From Struthio camelus (Eukaryota; Chordata; Aves; Struthioniformes; Struthionidae), in assembly GCF_040807025.1 (NCBI RefSeq), contig NC_090981.1, positions 3,732,501-3,796,500 on the forward strand: a stretch of DNA of 64,000 nucleotides. Direction: 5' to 3'. Each line of letters begins with the position of its first letter. Position 1 is the first letter of the stretch. Under the pieces are notes generated by a model. That model was not told where the DNA came from, searched no databases, and saw only the letters and a list, made by a program, of their open reading frames with translations. Positions 45,849 through 59,700 of the stretch are shown here, one piece after another. Both the position numbers and the translations under genes were made by a program.

Positions 45849-48800
45849 ACTTCACCAGGGTGCCTAGTATAGTAGCAAAGTGGTGTACACTTTGATACCA
45901 GTAAAGCTGCACTTTTACTAGTATAACCTTTCTCAGCCTCCTAAAGTGAAACAGATTGTACCAGTAAAGTTTTGCCAGTATAACAGGTCTACCATACTTG
46001 TTTTGGCCTATTCCATTACTTTGGTTACATTTCAGAGCTCCCTACATTCCTGACACAACTTTTACCAGCATGATGGTTAATAGAGTATATGTAGTTTATT
46101 CTGCTTCTGACTTATGCCCAGCTGCTTTTGAATTTGTTTAGACAAAATATTGGAGGTATTTATAAATCCAAATAATGAGAGATTTGATCATAGTACTGCC
46201 ATTCCTAGATATGGGGGATAACTTGAGAAAATCAGATTTTATAGTGTATCATCTGAGGAATACAGAATCAGAGTTCCAACTCACTTTTTCACAAATGCAG
46301 AATATAAAAAAGGAAACCTTTTACACCCTAACAGTATGCTTATTTAATAGCAAAGTATCTAATCTGTTCATTATCATAATCCCATTGCCAAAGCAGACAC
46401 ATTGAATGAGTCCCAAAGCTATGTATTCCATTTAACTACATTTAAAAGATGAAATTAAAATACTAGAATCACTTGTACAGAATGAAAAAAGTGCAGATCA
46501 TAATAGTTATTTATCAAAGAGCAGCACTGGATGAAATTCTGTGCAATTAGTTATTATTCTAAGTCAGCAGAAAAGAATAGCTAGAAACAAAATTAATTCT
46601 TATGAATTAGAAAGCACAGCAAAATTCCCACATTCCTTTGTCACAAGCCATCTGAAACGCCTTCTTGCAAATATAGTTTCCAGGAAGAACACCTTTAGAA
46701 AGCATTTGTTTCAAGCACTTACTGGATCAACACAGTAAGTGAACTGGTTTTCAATATGTACACTTTAGAATTGCAATGTAATTCCCAGTATAAGAATCTG
46801 TTCAGAGTTTCTTAAACTAGGAGCTAAACTGTGACTCAGACTATTTATACTGCTTTTATTATTTGATGTTTACAAACTTTTATCTTATAAAATATTCTCT
46901 CAAATATATGTTTGGAAACACCAGACATCACATTTGTGACTGCTATTCTTTTAATCAAACATATACATGTGCTCAGGTATGAAGTAAAATTCATTTGAAA
47001 TAGAAACATTTGATAAATGTCATCCAAGCAGGCCATAGAAACAAAATGATTGGAGGAAGTGAAATATTACAAGATGAAATTGCAACTTCTGAATATTAAA
47101 TATGAACTGGATATTAGCTGCAAAAAAACTCTGAAACTCTGAAACTCATTCAAGTTTCTCCACAAAAACACTGGCGGCTTCAGCCATTGCCTGCCCACTC
47201 CAAGATAACAGGTTGGAGATATTCATGTACTCACTTCTCATTACTCCATGCCCAAATCAAGTAGTCAAGCCAGAGACAGAAGTGAGACCTTTGCAATCCA
47301 AACTGAAATCTGTCTCCGATAATTTTGCACAGTGGCGTGCAAACAGCTATGTACTATATGCTTCTATTCTGTATAACAGAAACTCCCTACTCTGATTTAC
47401 AGTCTGAAGAAAGAGGTGGGCACCACTCACTGAAGTGCCCAGCTCAGAAGGGAGGGATTGCCATCTTCCCATAGGGACCCCAACCTGGATCCCCATAAAT
47501 GCCAGCAAGAGTAGAGGCAAAGCTACAAATTGCTGCAGCACCTCATCCCTGCAGCCCCCCTTCTTGTATTTATGTATGGTAGTCAAGGTGAAAATGAATA
47601 TGACACCAAGAGGCATTAATTCCTTCAAAGTCTGTGTTAAACAGCTGCAGAGAAGCCAACTGATGTCCCAGGCCATGGTGCCACGGTGGTCGAGTGTGAG
47701 CAGAGGGAAATCAGAGTCAGGAGCTTTTTATGTGAATGTAGAAGCTCATACTCTGCAGATCCTTAGTTACGGCTGTGTTTGGCAGTTTCACCATCTGACA
47801 GCACTATATGACCCTCAGATGGCAGTTTGAGGCACCTTCCCTTTGCAGACCCCCTCAGGACTTTCTCTGTGGCACCAGAGAGCTGGACCTCAGAATGATT
47901 TATGGTTATGGTGACTGGAATCACTTAGCAATCATCTCAGTTATTTAAAACATGGAGATAGACTTGTGTGTCCCTCTTAGCATGTAGCAAATGAGCAAAA
48001 AAATTTCTCCAGGAGCTGTACACTGTGTCTGTGATGTGTAATGATATCACAATCAAATCTAAATAAATCCAGTCTCAATGCAATGCTGCATGACATCATA
48101 CGTCTGCCAAAATAGAATTATTAATCATGGAATAGAAGAATTCTTGGCAGGGTTTCAAAGCTACTTCAAAAGTTATTAGAACTAGGCATTAAGTCATGGA
48201 AGGGGAAAAACGTCAGAGACAACAAAAGCACTATTCAGATGTGTTAATCATTCATTTAGTACATTATGTGGCAGAACAGATTGGCAAAGAGGAGTGGGTA
48301 AAATGGATGTGCTACAGGACTTCTGGCAGAGGAGCTCCCATTTTGTAGCTTGCTGAGTATATATTACAGTGGGTGCAAAGTCTGAGGGGTATTTTTCCAC
48401 AAAGAAGGGAAAAGTGAGTCATGGAGATGCATTCTGGAGTGTTAAAATTTACTTGGCATCAGCAGTCTTCAATAATAGATTCAGAATAGTTAGATTTTCT
48501 CAGTTCTTCTTGAACATCTTCCATCCAAGGATCACAAAACATATAATAAAATGGGTACATTAATACAGCTAATTACACTGATTTAAATGCATCAGTATCA
48601 GGGTGAGGATCACAGTAGGAAAGCAATAAAGCAATAAGTAGCACCTTAGAGAGGGAAAAAAACCCATACAAATTGGCACTGCAAATTGAGGGTTTGACCT
48701 CAGTTACCACCTATCTATCTTTTGGAAACTGAACCTAATGTCCTATTGCAGGGCAAATGGACACTTCTTATAATTGGTGACCCAGAGAATGTAAAATGTA

Positions 48801-49660
48801 AATGAATTGTTTTTCTATTGTCTGGCATCCAGTGAAACCACCTATATGTGTTAAAAATGTCCTTGTGCCTTTCACATCAATTTTTCACCAAGATACCATT
48901 GAATAAAGAAGTTCTTCCACAAAAAGCCTCCCTATTGTTGATTGACTGAACAAACAAACGTGTGAGAGGAGGTTAACATGGATCAAAGGGAAATGTAACA
49001 ATTATCCCTTCTTTCTCCTCCATGAAGTAATAACACAAACAAACTAATGTTTGCATGTGGTGCTGGATTGTAAGTTATAATGACAGGAATTTTTTTTTAA
49101 GAAATATTTTAAATTCATAACAAAAATGTATAGCAAAGAAAAAAAAAAACAATGCAGAATGAAACAGGCTAATATTAGTAACAAAAGGCCATGCTTTGCC
49201 CAGGGCAACATGCTACACGGTGAAAGTGTGGTGGTGACAGTCCTTGGCCACATTCCCCTTCCTATTCTACATGAATCATCTTTACCATCCTCACCTTCAC
49301 ACATACCCTCTACACCAGCTCCTGATTCTGATTATAGCCTGTTTATCAGGGCCATCCAGCAATGCAGCTGCTTAGCTCATGCTCTAAGTTATACCACTCA
49401 CTCCAGACCCATAGGAACTCCTCCAAGGATCAGGACGAGCATGATGCCTCTTGCCCTTCCCCAGCTCCCTCCTATCTTCTACTAACCCCTGCCAGATCTC
49501 AACCTGCCCTTTCTGTTGAAGGCAGACGGGAGACACACAGCTGGCCACTTTCCAGCATTGGCAGCTTCCCATTTATGTCTCTTTAAGGTAACTTTCCTAT
49601 GCTTCCTACGGCCAAGTTTACTAGACAGGACTGAGTGGTATTTTAACCAGGGCATTGGCT

Positions 49661-49702
49661 AGATTTGATTAAATAACATCAAGATTTGATTAAATAACAT
49701 CA
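49661..49702. repeat. Perfect 21-bp tandem duplication
   Basis: AGATTTGATTAAATAACATC plus A occurs twice head to tail without a mismatch, which suggests a recent slippage or repair event. Confidence 0.9.
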
Positions 49703-52700
49703 TTTCACTTACACTATAAAGCTTGAGCCTCACCGTAATGAAGCTGTAGCAGTGGTAGATCTCATGATAAATGCTGGCCTAGGCAAGTCTAAATGAAACG
49801 ACACAAAGTGTTTGTGACTGTTCTGACTACCTATTTGCATTCACCGGCAGAAAGGTACATACTTTCATTTTAATCTTTATCAATCACCACCATTCTTTAA
49901 TCTCATCTCACTGTTTATGTAGTCAAGCTCTTATCTTGATGCCCATCGCCAAAGCATCTGATGTCTCACAAGGATTAAATTAACAATAATAAATCTCTCA
50001 TCTTTCCCATCAGGTAGGAGTTGGAACTTGATTAGGAATAATTTAAGCCATTGTTACTCCAGCATTCCCCTCAGGCAGCAAACAACTCTTGTTGACTGAA
50101 ACATTAGTAAACAGGAATATGATGAAACAGATCATCAAAGTGCAAGAATTGGGGTGTGCAGCTTGAAGTATTTATAGAAATGCATTAGTCATACCTTGGA
50201 AATCTATCAAGAATTGGGGGGGGGGAGTGTAGGAGAGACCAAGGGGTAGGCAGAACTAGCTGTAAATAACTTCCCTCAAGACAGCTGACTAATATATAGT
50301 GCATGGGCTGAAATGTCTTTGTTTGTTTGAATCTCATGAACCCTGTACAGGTTTCTACTGGTCAAATGTTTTGGAGCTGGAGGCAGGAGCAAGTGGCGAA
50401 GGTTATTCCCGTGTGGCTGCAACAGAAAAACAAGGTGCTCTCCTGCTCTTTTCCAGGGGGTAGCAGAGGGCTGAGTGAGGTGACCCATCTCCATGGCCGG
50501 AGAGCAGGGAGGGCCGGGCAGGAGGGGACCATCCCTGAGTGCCGCCCCCACCCTGCTCACCTCCTGGGCCTGGAGGTCACCCCAGTACGTCCGGCCCCAG
50601 GACGCAGTTATGTGCTAGCCCTTCAGAGCTGCCTGGCACTGAGGCAAGGAGAGCGGGTAGGACAAGCTGCTCCGGCATTTCTTGGAGATTTACTTCTTTA
50701 CTGCAAATTCCCAGCTACTGAACAGTGAAGAAAGAAATAGAAAGGGGAATTGGAACAGTGCTGAGTCCCGCCGCATCTCTCCTTCCTTCTCCTTCTCTGC
50801 CCATATTGCTTATCATCTCGTCACTGACATCTTCACTGCTGGAAATAAGTACTTCTGCAAGGACTACAGAAAAACACTGCCCAATGAAATCACCCTGTGT
50901 AAATGTAAAAAAAAAAAAAAAATCCCTCTAAAACTTCTTAAAAGGAATGCTTCAACCAATTTCTGATACCATAATTACAAAATGACATTCATCACAAAAA
51001 GGGAACTTTGTTATTGCTATTTCAAGGGATGATATAAGTATTAGAGAAATAACAGGTTAATTTGTATAATGCAGGCTAATTCAATGAGCTGCTCCAGAAG
51101 AAATATGATAAGGCATAAACAAGTTTTGACTAATTATTAACTAGGTTAACATGACATAGTGTGTGTGTTCCAGATGGAGATATTAGTTTTTATATAGTAT
51201 TATGAATGTGTCATATCTGAAATACTGATTACTCATCTCTGCCTGCAGACCGTATGAAAGTACCTTCTGTTAAATGTATTTTTCGATTTAGTCAGTGTGC
51301 CCTAATGGATTAAGTGGAGAATATTGTCATACAGGGCACTGGTGATTTAAATACTGCAGCTCAGTGAATGAATTGATTTTTTTTTAACCATCTTCTGTTC
51401 ACTTGTTTCACAGTAATTTCATGATCTCAAGAAACAGGAGTATGAGCTGGAAAACAGTGTGCACAATTTGGCTAGTATTAGTCCAGTATCTACACCACAG
51501 GAGTCCTGAATTTTTCCCCACTAATTTTTGTGCCAAGTTCACAGAACAACAGCCTTGAAGGCTCTCAGTACTAGCAATACTACAGCCATCATAATTTGCA
51601 CTATCTGATGTTTATACCCACAAATATCAAATCACATCGTGCAGTTGCACTCGCCCCTGGTCATTGTGTAGTTGTATCATCCACTTCTGTAGTTACTGAA
51701 CTAAAACAATGCCCCACATAAAATCCTTCCCTCACCCTCCAGTCATATACTGCATTTGAAAGGGTCATAGGCCAGACCTAAATCCCTTCCCTAGCACCAT
51801 TATCAGTCATGAGCTACAACTGAATATAGACCCTTACACTCCAGAATTTTAAAAATAAAGTATCTTTCTACCTGATAGTATGAAGAAGTGCTACAGTTGC
51901 AGGTTAGTAGGATGTTTTTGTATTTCCTGTGGCAGGGAAAATATCCACACTTTCATAATATTATTTCAAAACAACTGAAACATTTTGTTTAGAGGAATTA
52001 TAAACAAAATTAAGTCAGTGACCCTAAGGATCCTAACAGCTGTGGGTCCCAGAGTCTGTTGTCTTTCATCTCCCTGTCTGCCTTAAAGGAGTGAAAAAGG
52101 ACCAGATTCTTGTAAGGACTGGTAGCTATGGATGAATTAGGAGTCTAAAAGTTTTGAGAGCCTCAAAATTACACCCTCAAACCAAGAGTCTCAGGGCTCA
52201 GCCAGAGACAGAATGCCCAGGGCTTCCATTTCTTCTGCAGAAACTTTTTAAGTCCTGAGGCTTTCCAGAATTGGGTTCCATGGAAAGTACTTCCCTTCTT
52301 CCTGCTGCTGTCTTGCACTTGGCTAAGGCAAGAAGCTGTGGTGTCCCTGATTCCAGAGCAGCATCCAAGGACACAGCTATCCACTGCCTTAGGGTCCTCA
52401 GCCCTAGGACCACTTGCATGCAGGATTACCATAGGTTTTCTGGCAATCCATCATGTGAGCTGAAAGAAAATCAGACATATTTCCAATAGCATCCTGATGA
52501 TATTTCACCTGGTGTTCTTCACAACCAACATATTTTTCCAAAATACTCAGGAGTTTTAAGAAGATCAGCATTTTTTAACAAAACTCGTATCTTCAGACAT
52601 TTTCCAGACTGCTGTAGTCCTAAATAATCCATCTCCTTCTCCTTTTCCTCTCTGTCAGCAGAGATGAGGGTTAATTGAAGCCTTAGAATAGAAGTTTTTA

Positions 52701-53695
52701 CATTTTATTTCAGTGTTTTCTTGCTGTTTGGTTTATTGGTTTGAGCCTACTTTACCTGGAATTCCTCCTAAGCATTGGGCATTGCTTAGGACTGTTTATC
52801 TTCCAAGATCAGACAAGCTTATACATGGTCAGTCTACAGTCTTACATCATTTTTACATTTCCTACTGCTAACCTGACTAGTTGAAGATGGCAGATTGTTC
52901 CTACCAAACGGTGAGCACTGTTGATGGCTCATAAAAGTGTTTTAAAGGGATACTACCTTGTTCTCATATTCAGTAGAAAAGCTTGGGAGATGAGCAGAGA
53001 TCCAAAATACTTTGGACTTTAAGGACTACTTACACTGCTTGAAGATAACCTCTAAAGACCCAAGCTTTTGTTGTGGATAAATTCCAAAAGAAGTGCCCAA
53101 ATCTTAAAAGTAAGAAGAAATGACTGAATAGGTTGTCTTGCTAATTGCATAATCCTTTTCAATGTAAGAAAAATACTGCAAAAATGGTTGGTCACATAAT
53201 GTTTCAGCTTTTCCCATCCTGTTGTATCTGGACCCAATAAGGGACAGTAATTATCACAAAACCAAAAAAACTCTGTCCAATCTTCAAACCCCCAAAGGAT
53301 ACATTCTGTAGTTTTATCAGGGTTAAATTGGCTTTTGCTTCATTTTAACCAGACCCTATTCAGAGTAGGGCTTAAGGCTGCACATCTGCATAACCTGTGC
53401 CATAATGCATAGTCTGTAAACATTGTGAGCTTACTTTATTCATAAAAGTTACCCCAATAACTTCCATGGGACAACTCATTTGCCTCGGGTGGTCTACATT
53501 CTTAAGTGTTTGCAGAGTTTGTGTTAAAAATAGCTATTGAGGAAGAAATAAATTATTAATGAACAATCGGCCTCAATATGCCTTCTATGTTTCACCAGGA
53601 GAGCTGGGTTTAAAGATTTAGCCTTCCACTCTGCATAGGGGATAAAGTACATCCAGGACTATAACATGCAGAAGGACAACCTTCCACATAAGGAT

Positions 53696-53706
53696 GGGGG
53701 GGGGGG
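53696..53706 (+). repeat. Poly-G run
   Basis: Eleven consecutive G residues followed by AGGAAAAG. A similar run of ten G lies at 50216-50225. Both are length-variable and error-prone in assemblies. Confidence 0.8.
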
Positions 53707-55319
53707 AGGAAAAGAAAGCACCTCCTTGCAAAAAAGGACCTATATTAGGTTTATTAACATAGATCTTTGCTAGTGATTTAATGAGATGCTGTGTCCCCTG
53801 TGTAGTGAATTTTCCTTGTGTGATTATTTCTCATTATCCCCTCTCTCCAGAAGAATTTAATGAAGAGATTATAATTTTAAATGCCTGGAAGGTATACTTA
53901 ACATCCAGACCAGTTCAACCTGAAAGCATGGGAGAGTGGAAAATTCTGATACATATGTCTGCTCTGAGATGAATAGGAGAGAGAATTCATGGTCATTGGG
54001 GCTTAGAGAAGACTTGAGAAACAAATTTATTTCAAAACCAGAAAAGCTGGCAGCTTGATGGAAGGATAGGACAGGAGTCATCTCCACCTTAGTAACCCAG
54101 ATGGTTTTGCTTACTTCCTTGCCTGCTATTTGTCCACTTTAACATCCTGTCATTGCAGGATTATATGACCAGCAGAGACACTCTGGACTTGCCAAGAAAG
54201 TAAATACTGCTCAAACATGCACATTAGCTGAACATTAACAGACCAGAATTTCTGGAAATGAGTGAGAGGCATCACACAGGAGATAATAGATAATTATATC
54301 ACATTTATCCTTGTCTTCTTTTGTCTCAAAAGATGCAACGCTACCTGTTTATCTGGTATCTCATATTAATATATAAAGCAGCAAGCTGTTGATGCTGGGC
54401 CAAAGATTTATTGCAGCCACCCGGGTAGACATGACCCGAGCTGTGCCACACAGTGCCTGTTACAGTGGGACTGCATCCTCAGCTGACCCATAGGACTTTT
54501 GCTAATAGGTTGTTAGGGGACTGCGGTTAGACGCGCAGTCCCATGAGGTGTCTTGCCAATGAATGTGGGGTGACAGTGGCTTCTCTTCTTTGAAGCATAG
54601 GCACCAGGAGTATAAATGCCAATTAATTCTGTACACCCCTGCAGACTCTTATCCCATCCTATGACTTAATTCTTTCCTCCTCATCCCCCAGATCAGCTTC
54701 AGTGATCCAGAAGGATGCTGTTCCTTGACCTCAGCATAGGAGCCAGCAGTCCATGCTCAGAACTACAGCTCTTCTTCTGCATTTCCAAATCATGTGAATA
54801 TCTACACCAGGGCCTAGTTTGGCTTCTAAGTAACATTTTTCTGCATGCAGGTACCTAAGCTGTACACCCAGAATCATGGCTGGTTTTACAATGGATATTT
54901 AGTTCTTGGTGTATGCATTTATGATGAGAGTCATCACTATTTCTAAAAGAAGAGTTTAGCCTTTACAGCTGCTTAAAAAAAAAAACATAAATGCTAAAAG
55001 TTTAAAACTAGAACGAACATTCAAAGAAGTCAAACTATGTTACTATTTCGTAACTGCTTAGAGGTCCTGTGATTTCTGAGTGAAAGAAGTCAACACTACG
55101 GGACTGATAAAACCACTTTGCTTACAAATCACCCTTCAGCAAGAACTGTGAATTGTTAAAAAGGTGGATTGTTTCTTCCCTTAGTATCATTTAGGCACTG
55201 CACACTGAAATGTGCCAGTGTTTGATGGGTTAAATAACTTTATGCAAGTGTAAAACTGCATCAATTTGACTGGCACTGAATTTCCTCTCCCTATACCATG
55301 TGCTGACTGATGGAATATG

Positions 55320-55640
55320 AATCACAAAAAGATAGAAAAGATCTATTAGCTCATCTGTTCTCCTCCTGCCAGAGCACTCTTGTTCTCTGCCATATATTCA
55401 GCAGTGCTTTCAACTCCTTTTATAAAAGTTTCAGAGCAGGACTTCCACCATTTCTTTGGCAATCCATTCAACAAGCCTAATAGCTCCCACAATTAGAAAA
55501 CTGTTCTTAATATATAGCTTTTGCATAATTTCTTAGCTTTACTTCCTCTGCACTCCCTTGGCAATTTCTCTATAAGTGTATATTTAAATCTCTTTCCACT
55601 TGTTTCCAGTCTTGCCACATGATTCTTGTTAAATGCTGCA
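55320..55640 (-). repeat. Ancient CR1/L3-like LINE 3' fragment, reversed
   Basis: The plus strand reads GGACTTCCACCATTTCTTTG, GGCAATCCATTCAACAAGCC and TAATAGCTCCCACAATTAG, then a cytosine/thymine-rich tail. Read in reverse it matches the reverse-transcriptase C-terminus and 3' end of old CR1-type elements. The overall pattern parallels the young CR1 tail at the window's right edge but is much more diverged. Confidence 0.55.
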
Positions 55641-56036
55641 GCAAAGAAGCACATTCACAAAGGTGGCAGTTTTTAGTATCCTCAACAATTTTCAAAGCTG
55701 CTCTAAATAGAATAGTGTGGCTGCTGGGGTGAATGGTGAACAGCTATTAAAAGGAAAGGCAGAATTAAATAAAAGTATAGGGACAGACTTCTGCTAGTGG
55801 AGGCATGACTGAACCATTAATGAGGAACAACAGGTTTTCCTCAATGTTGCTACATCTCATACAGTCTATTTATGAAATGCTAACAAGAACCTACAAAGAA
55901 AACACTGCAAGTCAAAATTTGAGGTCTCCCTTCCTGTTTAAACCTTCCTGTAAGGAAGAATTCCCTAATTGGACCAAGTCTAATGGGTTCTTAAAATGTC
56001 ACATTCATCCCTGGGTATTGTTGGCTGTATGTGTTG

Positions 56037-56041
56037 GTTAC
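56037..56041. repeat. Target-site duplication GTTAC (left copy)
   Basis: GTTAC precedes TGTGACACATG and is repeated at 56784-56788. Confidence 0.8.
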
Positions 56042-56783
56042 TGTGACACATGAAGTCGGGGTTAGCTGCACCGAACTCGAGAGCGCAGCATTTGTCAAGC
56101 GTGAGCCCTCGTTAGAGATAAGAGGTTACAACAAAGCTAAAAGCATAGCAAGGCTAGAAACATGACGGAACTGAAGATACGTGTACGTATCGGCGCTCTA
56201 CAGTTCGGTCACGGGTGCCCGGTACAGCGACCGCTCTCGCCCCTTACGGGCCGCCCCTCCGGTCTAGTTTCCCCGGCTTGGCCTCACCACGCCGTTGGCA
56301 CCAGGGGCGTCCCCGCCGACGGGTGGGTGCTCGGGTGCGCAGGCCAGCTGACGGTGGGGCCGAGTGCACGCAAGCGTACGCGGCTTACTCCCTTTTATAG
56401 CCAGTCAGCACCATGCCAGCCCCCAGCTATACCGAAGCCGTGCGGCTCTAGGCAACAGCAGCGCGCGCGTCAACAGACGACCCAGTGCTCAGCCGCAGCG
56501 CTGCTCCGCTGGCAACAATGCGCCCGTTAACGGGTCGTTCTGCGGGGAATGGCTCCGCGGCGCCGAGATGTTTGTGGTGTGGGTCTGCGGTGCCTTCGTC
56601 TGGACTTGTCAAGCACGGGGTCGTTGGAGGGTGCGCCCCCAGGCTGCAGCGACCCCGCAGCGTGGTGGCGCCGGCCGTGGTGCACCCGGCGTCCGTTAAC
56701 TCCTGGGGAGCCCCCCAGAGCGAGCCCCTCTGCGATGGGCTGCGCCATCCGGAGCCCCGCCCTTGCCTGCGTGGCGCCTGTCA
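56042..56783 (-). mobile_element. Solo LTR, family A copy 2 (742 bp), minus orientation, CpG-rich
   Basis: It has the same family termini as the copy at 9505-10473 (TGTGAC... and ...GGCGCCTGTCA), with perfect GTTAC duplications. On the minus strand a TATAAAAGG box lies at 56392-56400, with GC-rich U3 to its right and R-U5 to its left. It keeps many CpGs (for example the GCGCGCGCG run near 56460), unlike copy 1, so it is younger or less decayed. It lacks the tandem repeats of copy 1. Open frames in it (up to 122 codons) arise from GC richness and have no retroviral domain. No internal retroviral sequence flanks it. Confidence 0.8.
56392..56400 (-). promoter_or_regulatory. TATA box of LTR copy 2
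   Basis: The plus-strand CCTTTTATA is TATAAAAGG on the LTR sense strand. It is a strong core-promoter element that would start transcription leftwards. Confidence 0.65.
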
Positions 56784-56788
56784 GTTAC
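56784..56788. repeat. Target-site duplication GTTAC (right copy)
   Basis: Exact match to 56037-56041. Confidence 0.8.
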
Positions 56789-59700
56789 AAGTACACAAAT
56801 AGCTGCCTAATGTTGTCTTTCAGTGCAATGTATTTTCTATTACGATTTCTATCTATTCTTCAGACTCAAGCTGCAGCTGCTGCAATAAATGTCCAGTTTT
56901 AGATCATGCCAGTTGCTCGATATGCCAGAAGACCAGACTCTAGAGACAGCACAATGTAAAGTACTTGTATTCACTCCCTTCCTACATCCACTCCTGTTCT
57001 CCCACTACAAAGGTGACAATGGCACAGAAATTACAAGCACTTGTATGGCTCTATCATTTGCCCTGTGGTGACTTCAGCGTTTGATTTAATTGAAATCTTC
57101 AGATGCCCCCATCCTTTTTCTAGATGGAAAATATTGTCTTACCTGGCACATGGGAAGGTGAGAAAAATAAAATCTTCCTACTCCAGTAGTTAGCACCTAA
57201 ATTACATGGTGGCCTCAGGGGGGAGACTCACAGAGGCAGTTTCTCATCTAAGTGTCAGATCACAGCCCACCCACCAGTGGCAGGCAGCAGTCTGAGCATG
57301 AGTAATACATCCCATTTTGTTGTTACTGCCTGTACGACTGGGAATTGATGGTGAGCAGTCAAAGCTCATTTCAGTGGGTTAACAGCATATAATGTAGGGT
57401 CACAGAATCAGAAAAGTTAAAGATAGAATAGCCATTTTAGCTCACCTAGTCTTATGCTAGATTGTTCCCTAAAATATATTTTCTAGGGTTTTGTTCCTCT
57501 AAATTGTGTCTCAAATCATCATTTCTTCCACTTTCTTTGAATGCTATATCCAGTCTATCATCACCCCCAATCCTCTGTCTTTACAGCAGTCATCATGAGG
57601 ACAGAGCACTGTCAGAAATTAGGTTTTATGAAAGATTTTCACTTTTTATCCCTTAACTGTGTCAACAACCCAAAATTTAAAATTTCTTCAGAAAGGAAGT
57701 TCCAGGGCCTGAGGAGAAAAGGGAAATGTTGGAATGGTCAAAACATTTCAAAATCATCCAGTGTCAATGTCAATTTTTCAACTGCTATATTACACTATAT
57801 ATATTTTAATGTATATGGTGCATATACTTAATAATTGGAATGAAAAGTCATTTCAAAATTTTAAACACTGTAGGTTTTTTAAGCCTAAATACTCATTGGG
57901 AAATCTTGACATGGTTCAAATATGTTTTCTGATTGATTTTTGAAAAGGAAATTCCAACAAAGTAGCCTTGTTTTCTATAGTTTTGATAGTTACACACTTT
58001 CCCTGTGCATTTTCCAACAGAAAGCTTGTCAGAAATAGTCTTGCACATTTTATTTTTGTTTTGTTCTACCATAGTAAATGCCAGTCTAGATGTATGGCAA
58101 ATATGTTAATATTTGGTTCCTTTCACATATAGCACAGTATACAGTATACTGTATTCCCTCAAGTGAACTCCATGTTCTGAATGTAAGTATAAATATGTTG
58201 CAAATGCATCCTTAGAGATTCAATACATGCATAAACCTGTTGCACACACCTCTTTAAAATATACTCTCTTCAAGAGAGAAAAATATGCAGTGTTCTGGTT
58301 AAACAGCTGGGAAAAGGCATGGGAGGAGGAGTTTCCTAATCAATTCTGAATGGAAGAAACAGTGATACTGTGCTGTCATATAAAACATACTTGTGCAAAA
58401 CTGGCTGCAATGTTATAGTTCCACTGAGACTTATCATGGTTTTAAGCATTACTTAAGTTTTATATAATAATTCCCCAAGGAATTGTGACAACTATTATAG
58501 TTCAGAAAAGAACTGCACTGTCAGCCCTAAGAAAAGTTCAGCAGTAGTGTAGAGGCAAACAGTACTGTTGTGGTAGATTAGGCCCCAGCCTGTAATTTTT
58601 TTCTACTTATGATATTCTTTTAAAAAGAGTCCAAGCAAATCACATGTTCCTGAGAGAACAAAGGCTATAGTAGCCTTGGAGAAGAAAAATTAGCCAGGTT
58701 TTTGTTTTCTCATGATGTCAGTGTCAGTTCAAGGAAGGACAGTAAAAGGCCCTGATCTTTGAATGTGCGTTTACAGTTAAATAAATGAATAAGTATTTTC
58801 AGGATCAGGGCTAACATTGAATATTAACCAGGTACTGTAAGTTTATATTTGCTATATTTCTTTCCCCTCCTCCAATGGAGCAAATCATTGCTGTAAGATT
58901 CGTATTGTTATACCTTCTCACTCCTCCCCATGGAGCCACTCACATATATGGAGTCTTTAATGTTTGCAAAATTAAATAACACATGGCCTCAGCATCCAAC
59001 ATAGCTTACAGGAAGCTTTGTGTCAAGTCACTGCAGAATAAAGCTTTAAAGCCCTGGCTGCTAAGCTGCACCAGTATGATCTGCATGTACACTCTGTGCA
59101 CATGTGAAATAGACTATTGCATATTGTATTATTATTTTTATTCATTTGTATTTTGGTAATGATGACAATGTGCTTGGCATGTTCTCACCACACACAGAGA
59201 AGAGACAGTTTGCACTCATATACACATACACATGTATACACACACACATGCAGTCTTTAATGCAGCTTAGGAGGGGAATGAAATTGTGGCCTTATGTAAC
59301 ATACACCAAGTAAGCAAGCAGCAGCAAACTGTAAGACAAAAAGTAATTCTGTCTCACAATAGCCAAACTCAGCAAATGTGGCTTCTCATTATTAAATGTT
59401 GGTTTTCATTAAAAGGAAAGCTGGACAATGAAACCAAGACAAGGAAATTGCGAGCAGAAGAACAGAGTTTGCTCCTAGTTGTTACGCTCATCTCAGCGTT
59501 GGTTCTACACCAGTGTTCAAAGTGGCAGCCTAATTGTATTTTCATGCACTTAAATTATCGCTTTTCTCACAGAGCTGCTGGGGGAAAAGAATTCTGACAT
59601 TTGTACAACAGTAATGAAGCAGTGAGATAAATGTCCTGCATTTTCCAGCCATTTGCTGATAGGCTTTTTGAATTGGTGTTAAGGGATTTTGCAGTTTCTT

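Larger units (their letters stand above)
45849..55319. other. Long stretch without a recognisable gene
   Basis: About 9.5 kb, mostly AT-rich. It holds a 21-bp tandem duplication (49661-49702), homopolymer runs (poly-A near 49140 and 50907-50922; poly-G at 50216-50225 and 53696-53706) and a GC-richer pocket at 50.33-50.73 kb with an unrecognised 133-codon frame. Other frames are short. Confidence 0.4.

Noticed and set aside
9505..56783. The two related LTRs as the two ends of one large provirus
   Set aside because: Each has its own perfect 5-bp duplication (GTTAA versus GTTAC). They differ greatly in CpG decay and length, and the 46 kb between them has host-like exons and no retroviral genes.
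56162..56902. Several 60-120 codon frames in LTR copy 2
   Set aside because: They lie inside an LTR, overlap each other on both strands and show no retroviral or host domain.
57122..57155. Micro-exon with ATG between CCTTTTTCTAG and GTGAGA on the plus strand
   Set aside because: Splice sites of this quality occur by chance in 64 kb, and I found no partner exon in phase.
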